Shown here: positions 6,072 to 9,945 of the stretch, piece after piece
Numbering within the stretch: the stretch's first letter is position 1
Layout of the letters: every line of letters begins with the position of its first letter
DNA from: Phycisphaerales bacterium
GTDB taxonomy: Bacteria; Planctomycetota; Phycisphaerae; Phycisphaerales; UBA1924
Reading direction: 5' to 3'
DNA length: 9,945 nt
Assembly: GCA_020054055.1 (NCBI GenBank)
Contig: JAGVLZ010000174.1
Location: forward strand, 1 to 9,945
Made by a program: the position numbers and the translations under genes
The notes under the pieces: model-generated
Told to the model about the DNA's origin: nothing
The model's input: only the letters and a program-made list of their open reading frames with translations
Database searches by the model: none

Positions 6072-6857
6072 CTAGGTTGTCGCGATGGCGGGCCTCACGG
6101 CATTCACGGCGTTCTTGAACATGCGAAGCCCCGGAGTGTCGGCGTCGCGCGCCGCCTTGGGGAGCCTTGTCCAGAATGGATGGTTGTGCCACGAGAGGAA
6201 TCGCTCGGGATGCGGCATGAGGCCGAAGATGCGGCCCGTCGGATCGCAGATTCCCGCGATGTTCCCGGCGGAGCCGTTGATGTCTGTTTCGTAACGGAGC
6301 GCGATCTGGCCGCGCTGCTCGAGGTCGCGTTCGACGCGGCTGTCAGAAGCAATGAAGCGCCCCTCGCCGTGCGCGATCGGGAGCATGGAGGCATCATGGC
6401 CGACGTTCGAGGCGAGGCCGGCGGTCCAGAGACACAGGCTCGCTGGTTCGTAGCGGATGCGGACCCAATCATCGATGAAGCGGCCGCCCGCGTTGTTGGC
6501 GAGGGCGGTGGTCTGTTCATCGCCGCCGGGGAGAAGTCCGGTCTGGACCAAGACCTGGAAGCCGTTGCACGCGCCGATCATCGGGACGCCGCGGTCGCGT
6601 GCCGCGTGGAGCGACGGCAGGAGTCGCTCGCGGATTTTGACCGCCTGAACTCGGCCCGCGCCGCAATCATCGCCATATGAGAAGCCCCCGGCGAAGCCGA
6701 TGAGGTCGTATTGATCGAGCGTGGCGGGTTGTGCGGTGAGTCGGTCGAGATGAACGAGGTCCGTCTGTGCTCCAGCGAGAGTAAAGCCTCGGACCATCTC
6801 GGAATCACAGTTGGTTCCGGCGGTTCGTATGACGATGGCACGGGGGGTGGGGGGCAT
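6072..6857 (-). CDS. purQ: Phosphoribosylformylglycinamidine synthase, glutaminase subunit PurQ
   Basis: Class I glutamine amidotransferase that supplies ammonia to PurL for the conversion of FGAR to FGAM in de novo purine synthesis; acts in the cytoplasm in a PurL/PurQ/PurS complex. The 261-aa sequence has the typical N-terminus RTAGTNCDSE (11-20), GFAGGFSYGDD (54-64), the nucleophile elbow GACNGFQ with Cys97, and the catalytic His216/Glu218 in MPHPE. It is longer than the roughly 227-aa Bacillus form, with extra sequence around 170-200 and an FWTRLP tail. All catalytic residues are present. The start at MPPTPRA is chosen over a Met 14 codons earlier (6899) because the family begins here and a candidate -10 lies between them; the ribosome site is poor (GGA 9 nt upstream), so the choice is not certain. 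purL and purS are not in the window. Confidence 0.93.
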   Translation of the reverse strand: MPPTPRAIVIRTAGTNCDSEMVRGFTLAGAQTDLVHLDRLTAQPATLDQYDLIGFAGGFSYGDDCGAGRVQAVKIRERLLPSLHAARDRGVPMIGACNGFQVLVQTGLLPGGDEQTTALANNAGGRFIDDWVRIRYEPASLCLWTAGLASNVGHDASMLPIAHGEGRFIASDSRVERDLEQRGQIALRYETDINGSAGNIAGICDPTGRIFGLMPHPERFLSWHNHPFWTRLPKAARDADTPGLRMFKNAVNAVRPAIATT

Positions 6858-6886
6858 GCGGCGTTCCAGGGTGGCCTTTCGCGCTG

Positions 6887-6892
6887 ATGATA
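6887..6892 (-). promoter_or_regulatory. Possible -10 element for purQ
   Basis: The minus strand reads TATCAT 29 nt before the chosen purQ ATG, giving a leader of about 20-25 nt. No convincing -35 box is seen at 16-18 bp. If real, it excludes the longer purQ form. Confidence 0.3.
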
Positions 6893-6907
6893 CACGCATG
6901 CATGACG

Positions 6908-6930
6908 AACCCCGAACGAAGCGAGGGGTT
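6908..6930. repeat. Inverted repeat in the divergent purQ / amine oxidase spacer
   Basis: AACCCC (6908-6913) and GGGGTT (6925-6930) are exact reverse complements around an 11-nt loop (GAACGAAGCGA). It lies in the 147-nt spacer between two divergent start codons, so it is not a terminator for either gene. It may be an operator-like site, a leader hairpin, or a dispersed palindrome. Confidence 0.4.
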
Positions 6931-6950
6931 TATCGACGTGCCGTGCCGCG

Positions 6951-6979
6951 GTGATGCCGGGTCGCCCGCCATCTATGAT
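6951..6979 (+). promoter_or_regulatory. Possible promoter of the FAD oxidoreductase
   Basis: TATGAT (6974-6979) is a good -10 match 25 nt upstream of the chosen ATG; GTGATG (6951-6956), 17 bp before it, shares only the central TGA with the -35 consensus. Transcription would begin near 6986, just ahead of the ribosome site AAGGA at 6993-6997. Confidence 0.35.
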
Positions 6980-6992
6980 TGACGGGGCGGAG

Positions 6993-6997
6993 AAGGA
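6993..6997 (+). promoter_or_regulatory. Ribosome binding site deciding the start at 7005
   Basis: AAGGA stands 7 nt before ATG at 7005, within the longer GGAGAAGGA. This supports the start that places the twin-arginine motif at residues 4-5, rather than starts at 6951 (GTG), 6954 or 6975. Confidence 0.6.
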
Positions 6998-7004
6998 CGT
7001 TGCC

Positions 7005-8696
7005 ATGCTCGATCGTCGGACTTTTCTTGGAACAGGCCTGGCCGCGGTTGCGGCGGGACTCGCCGGGCCTTCCGTCCCGCGCCGTGCAGCGGGGCAAATG
7101 ATTCGGCATGGAATGTCGCTCGGCACGGCTCGACCGATCCTCGGGCTGAGCGGGTTTGTCTCCGGTCCGACGAGCGTGATTGGTGGGTACCCCTTCTCGA
7201 CGCGTTTCGATGGTGATTGGCCGGAGATCGTGTCGCATCCGCCATTGGACCCGTCGGCGGATCCAGTGATCCCGGAAGAAGCGGCGGAAGTAGTGGTCAT
7301 CGGCGGCGGGTTGTCGGGGCTGGCATGCGCGTACTTGCTGCGCGAGCACCATCCAATCGTGCTCGATCGACTTGCGCGATTCGGCGGGGCCTGCCAGGGT
7401 GAGCGGTGGCGCGGGACCGCGTACTCGCTCGGCGGCGCCTACTTCATCTCGCCGGACAAGGGTTCGTTTCTCGAATCGCTCTATCTCGAACTTGGCCTCG
7501 ACACAATCGTGCGCATCGATGAGGGAGCGAGCCCCGCCGAACTGAACTCGGAGTTCATCGACGACTTCTGGTCGTGGGCGGGCATCCCGGAGAAAGATCG
7601 TCCCGCGTTCGAGGCGTACCGGGCGCTCGTCGAGTTCTACGTCGAGAACTACCCGGAGATCCCCCTTCCAAAGGGGAAGGACAACGAGTGGGTCCTGGCG
7701 CTGGATCGCGTTTCGCTGAAGGAACATATCGAGACGGCGATCGGCGGGGCCGCGCCGGACCTTCTCGCCGCGGCGATCCAGTCGTACTGCTACTCATCAT
7801 TCGGCGCGGGATGGGAGGAGATCTCCGCGGCCGCTGGCTGGAACTTCATCGCGGCGGAGGAGTACGGGCGCTGGGTGCTGCCCGGTGGCAACTCCACGCT
7901 CGCCGATCGGCTGTGGGAGCGGCTGAGGGATGCGGGGGCGTCGCTGCGCGCCTCGTGCAACGTCGTTGATATTCGGATGGACGCGGGGGACGGGCTGGTG
8001 ACGTACGCCGACGAAGCCGGGAAGCGCCGGACAATCCGGGCGCGGAAGGTGGTGGTGGCGTGCCCGAAGTATGTCGCGAAGTTCATCGTCAGCGATCTTG
8101 CGGCCGCCGACGAGGGGAAACTCGACGCGTTCCAGCGGGTCGAGTACCGCCCCTATGTTGTCGCCAACGTGCTGCTGAGCACGGGGCTTGAGCGCGACTT
8201 CTACGACCTGTTCCTGCTGGGCAACGGTGTGTACCCGACGAATGCTCAGGATGCGGAGGTGTTCTCGAGGGTGACGGATGTGGTGACGGGTCACTTTGCG
8301 CAGGCGGGCGTCGCCTCGCAGAGTGTCCTGACGCTGTATTGGCCGCTGCCCTGGGACACGGCGCGGTTCACGCTCACGCCCCTGGTCGCGCCGCTCGAAA
8401 CATACGCGGCGAGGCTCGCGCCGCGACTCGATGAGATACTGGCGCTGCTGGACTTGCCCAAGCGATCGGTCGAGCAGGTAAGAATGGTTCGGTGGGGGCA
8501 CGCGATGCCGATCGCGCGCCCCGGGTTCATCGCGGACGGCCTGGCGGAGCGCACCAGGAGGCCGATCGCGGAGACTATCTATTTCGTGGAACAGGACAAC
8601 TGGGCTCTGCCGGCGGTGGAGACGTGCCTGCTCGAGGCGGAGGCGTTCGCCGCCGAGATCGCGGCCGAACTAGAGAAGCCCAGGCGGCGCGGCTGA
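7005..8696 (+). CDS. Tat-exported FAD-dependent amine-oxidase-like oxidoreductase
   Basis: Flavoprotein of the amine oxidase/phytoene desaturase fold, 563 aa. It starts with a twin-arginine signal: DRRTFLGTG (3-11), hydrophobic AAVAAGLAG, and a possible cleavage site near AAG-Q (28-31), so it should be folded with FAD in the cytoplasm and exported. About 65 residues of unassigned sequence precede the FAD-binding Rossmann fold, VVVIGGGLSGLACAY (96-110, GxGxxG), followed by GGACQG at 127-132. GRWVLPGGNSTLADRL (288-303) is typical of the family's second FAD/substrate region, and RWGHAMP (496-502) and the C-terminal YFVEQDNWALPAVETC (526-541) lie where the second dinucleotide-contacting part is expected. 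The substrate cannot be told. It stands alone on the plus strand, divergent from purQ and convergent with the phosphatase. The start is set by AAGGA 7 nt upstream and by the signal peptide. Confidence 0.85.
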   Translation: MLDRRTFLGTGLAAVAAGLAGPSVPRRAAGQMIRHGMSLGTARPILGLSGFVSGPTSVIGGYPFSTRFDGDWPEIVSHPPLDPSADPVIPEEAAEVVVIGGGLSGLACAYLLREHHPIVLDRLARFGGACQGERWRGTAYSLGGAYFISPDKGSFLESLYLELGLDTIVRIDEGASPAELNSEFIDDFWSWAGIPEKDRPAFEAYRALVEFYVENYPEIPLPKGKDNEWVLALDRVSLKEHIETAIGGAAPDLLAAAIQSYCYSSFGAGWEEISAAAGWNFIAAEEYGRWVLPGGNSTLADRLWERLRDAGASLRASCNVVDIRMDAGDGLVTYADEAGKRRTIRARKVVVACPKYVAKFIVSDLAAADEGKLDAFQRVEYRPYVVANVLLSTGLERDFYDLFLLGNGVYPTNAQDAEVFSRVTDVVTGHFAQAGVASQSVLTLYWPLPWDTARFTLTPLVAPLETYAARLAPRLDEILALLDLPKRSVEQVRMVRWGHAMPIARPGFIADGLAERTRRPIAETIYFVEQDNWALPAVETCLLEAEAFAAEIAAELEKPRRRG

Positions 8697-8718
8697 GTTG
8701 CATCGCGCGTCTCAGCCG
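8690..8718. terminator. Convergent hairpin spanning both stop codons, possible shared terminator
   Basis: CGGCTGAG (8690-8697) and CTCAGCCG (8711-8718) are exact 8-bp reverse complements with a 13-nt loop. The TGA of the oxidoreductase (8694-8696) lies in one arm and the TGA of the phosphatase (8712-8714 on the minus strand) in the other. Neither strand has a T-run after the stem, so it is not a canonical intrinsic terminator. Confidence 0.4.
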
Positions 8719-9945
8719 ATGTTGAGCGGCCGCCAGACCTCGACGATTAGCGTGTCGTCCTGCGCGGGGCCGAAGCGGTGCTCGTCGACGCCTCGGAGGA
8801 TCGCGGAGGCGTAGCCGCCGGTTTCGTCGGGGTGGACGGAGGACATGAGTCCTTCGAGACCCTTGAGGCCGAGCATGCGCCCCTGCGCGTTGCGTGTCTC
8901 GATGGCCCCGTCGGTGTAGAGCAGGAGCATATCGCCCGGGTGGAATCGCGTGGCCTGTTCGTTGTGGTGAAAGTCGTCGCCGCGGCAGGCGCCGAGGACG
9001 AGCGTCGTCGAGTCGAGGCGGTCGATCTTGCCGTCGACGGTGCGGAGGAACGCGGGGGGATGGCCCGCGCTGGCCCATGCGAGCGACCCGGCGTTCGGAT
9101 CGAAGCGCAGGCACACTGCGGTCGCGTAGACACTATGCGTCGCGAGCGAGTGATGGAGATAGTCGTTGAGCCCGGTGAGTATCTCGCCGGGTGAGGCGTT
9201 GGGGTTCTCGCCGAAGCGTCTGGCGATCTCGCCGTACAGGCGGTTGACGGTGAGGGCGGCGCCGATGCCGTGGCCGGTGACATCGACAATGGCCATGTGC
9301 GTGATTGGGTGCGGCTTGCCGGGGAGTTGCATTTGCTGGACGAAGAGGTAGTCGCCGCCGATCTGTCGCATCGGCTCGTAGCGGTACTCGAAGCGGACGA
9401 GGCCGGTGGTGATGGGCTGAGGGAAGAGGGATTCGTGGATCTGGCGGGCGCTGGCGAGTTCCTGCTTAATCTCGCCGTAGCGTCCTTTGAGCATCCGGAT
9501 ATTGAAGCGCTCGCGGAAGCGGGAGTTTCGCCAGAGGCAGATGGCCATGCCCGGCACGGCGACGAGCGGCGAGAGGACGATCGAGATGGTGCCGCCGGCG
9601 GGAACGAGCCGGATGTACCAGAGAGTGATGAGGGCATTCAGGATGAGCAGCGGGATGATGGGCCGCAGCGATTCGCGCGGCGTCCAGGGGAGGAAGAGGC
9701 AGGCGAAGAAGTGCGAGACGAAGATGGTGCCGAGCGAGCCGCCGAGCACCACCATCCGCCCCACGTTTTTGGCGCGCTGGGCGGGGTCGAGGAGCGCCGC
9801 GCCGTCCTCATCAATGGAGAACTTCATTCCCGGCGTCTCGATGACGACCTGCTCCCGGCTCGGCTCCGTCGATCCCCCAGCGTCATCAAAGGCGGCGGCC
9901 TCATCGGCGAGGCCCGGGCCGGCGGCCGCCTGTTCCCTCGCGGCA
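8712..9945 (-). CDS. Membrane-bound SpoIIE/PP2C-type serine phosphatase, probably 5'-partial
   Basis: Predicted Mn/Mg-dependent protein phosphatase of the SpoIIE/RsbU type, which in known cases dephosphorylates an anti-sigma-factor antagonist or another phosphoprotein. Numbering from the Met at 9827: three membrane segments (25-46, 54-73, 79-99), a helical linker with KQELASARQIHESLFPQ (121-137), then the phosphatase domain with IGGDY (Asp159), VDVTGHG (Asp182), ASAGHPP (252-258), LLYTDGAIE (Asp306) and QDDTL (Asp357/358); all expected metal ligands are present. The frame stays open from 9827 to the window edge without another start codon. Those 39 codons have a coding-like, G-rich first position and encode a Pro/Ala/acidic stretch, ending EQVVIETPG; there is no clear ribosome site before 9827. 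I therefore think the gene begins outside the window, though a start at 9827 remains possible. No anti-sigma or STAS partner gene is in view. Confidence 0.88.
   Translation of the reverse strand, partial: AAREQAAAGPGLADEAAAFDDAGGSTEPSREQVVIETPGMKFSIDEDGAALLDPAQRAKNVGRMVVLGGSLGTIFVSHFFACLFLPWTPRESLRPIIPLLILNALITLWYIRLVPAGGTISIVLSPLVAVPGMAICLWRNSRFRERFNIRMLKGRYGEIKQELASARQIHESLFPQPITTGLVRFEYRYEPMRQIGGDYLFVQQMQLPGKPHPITHMAIVDVTGHGIGAALTVNRLYGEIARRFGENPNASPGEILTGLNDYLHHSLATHSVYATAVCLRFDPNAGSLAWASAGHPPAFLRTVDGKIDRLDSTTLVLGACRGDDFHHNEQATRFHPGDMLLLYTDGAIETRNAQGRMLGLKGLEGLMSSVHPDETGGYASAILRGVDEHRFGPAQDDTLIVEVWRPLNIG

Noticed and set aside
6070..6192. Longer zinc-ribbon protein starting at 6192
   Set aside because: It would overlap the purQ coding end by over 100 nt and adds Arg/His-rich sequence typical of an out-of-frame reading; the Met at 6069 is directly after the purQ stop.
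6858..6899. Longer purQ form starting at the Met at 6899
   Set aside because: The 14 extra residues are outside the family's normal start, there is no ribosome site, and a possible purQ -10 box overlaps the region.
7797..8501. Open frame on the minus strand inside the FAD oxidoreductase gene
   Set aside because: Arg/Pro/His-rich antisense product; the plus-strand gene is continuous with family motifs on both sides.
1..9945. CRISPR array, tRNA/rRNA gene, insertion sequence, defence or toxin-antitoxin system
   Set aside because: I found no regularly spaced direct repeats, no structured RNA gene, no transposase, and no protein with domains of those systems on either strand.

Overview
The window is GC-rich bacterial chromosome, almost wholly coding, with eight genes and no RNA gene, transposon or CRISPR array. 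The mix suggests a planctomycete, perhaps of the Phycisphaerae. The pointers are a CxxC...CxxC zinc-ribbon membrane protein with a 'CSECGYSLKGL' start, a long PurQ, an atpC away from atpD, and several Gfo/Idh/MocA oxidoreductases. This assignment is an inference; no rRNA or other marker settles it.

Layout. Positions 2-2134 (+) hold a DinG/XPD-type helicase whose N-terminus lies before the window. From 6857 down to 2186 five genes run on the minus strand: purQ, a zinc-ribbon membrane protein, a GnnA-like Gfo/Idh/MocA dehydrogenase, atpC, and a second Gfo/Idh/MocA oxidoreductase. Two junctions are very tight (2 nt between purQ and the zinc-ribbon gene, 1 nt between atpC and the second oxidoreductase). 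The other two gaps are 91 and 45 nt, so there may be one long transcript or two or three shorter ones. A Tat-exported FAD amine-oxidase-like protein (7005-8696, +) diverges from purQ. A membrane-bound SpoIIE/PP2C-type phosphatase (from 8712 to the right edge, minus) converges on it; a hairpin at 8690-8718 spans both stop codons.

Functionally these are mostly housekeeping genes: DNA repair or replication helicase, purine synthesis, ATP synthase, and sugar or nucleotide-sugar redox chemistry. They form no obvious shared pathway. I see no defence, secretion or biosynthetic cluster and do not claim one.

The most unusual signal is at DNA level. Two unrelated genes, the helicase and the second oxidoreductase, each carry an in-frame extra segment at a loop between conserved motifs. 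Both segments contain a four-unit tandem array of the same degenerate heptamer (C-A-A/G-G-C-C-N), on the same strand relative to the gene but read in different codon phases. The helicase segment also holds a perfect 10-bp inverted repeat of the kind usually found between genes. This looks like a dispersed short repeat inserting in frame into coding sequence.
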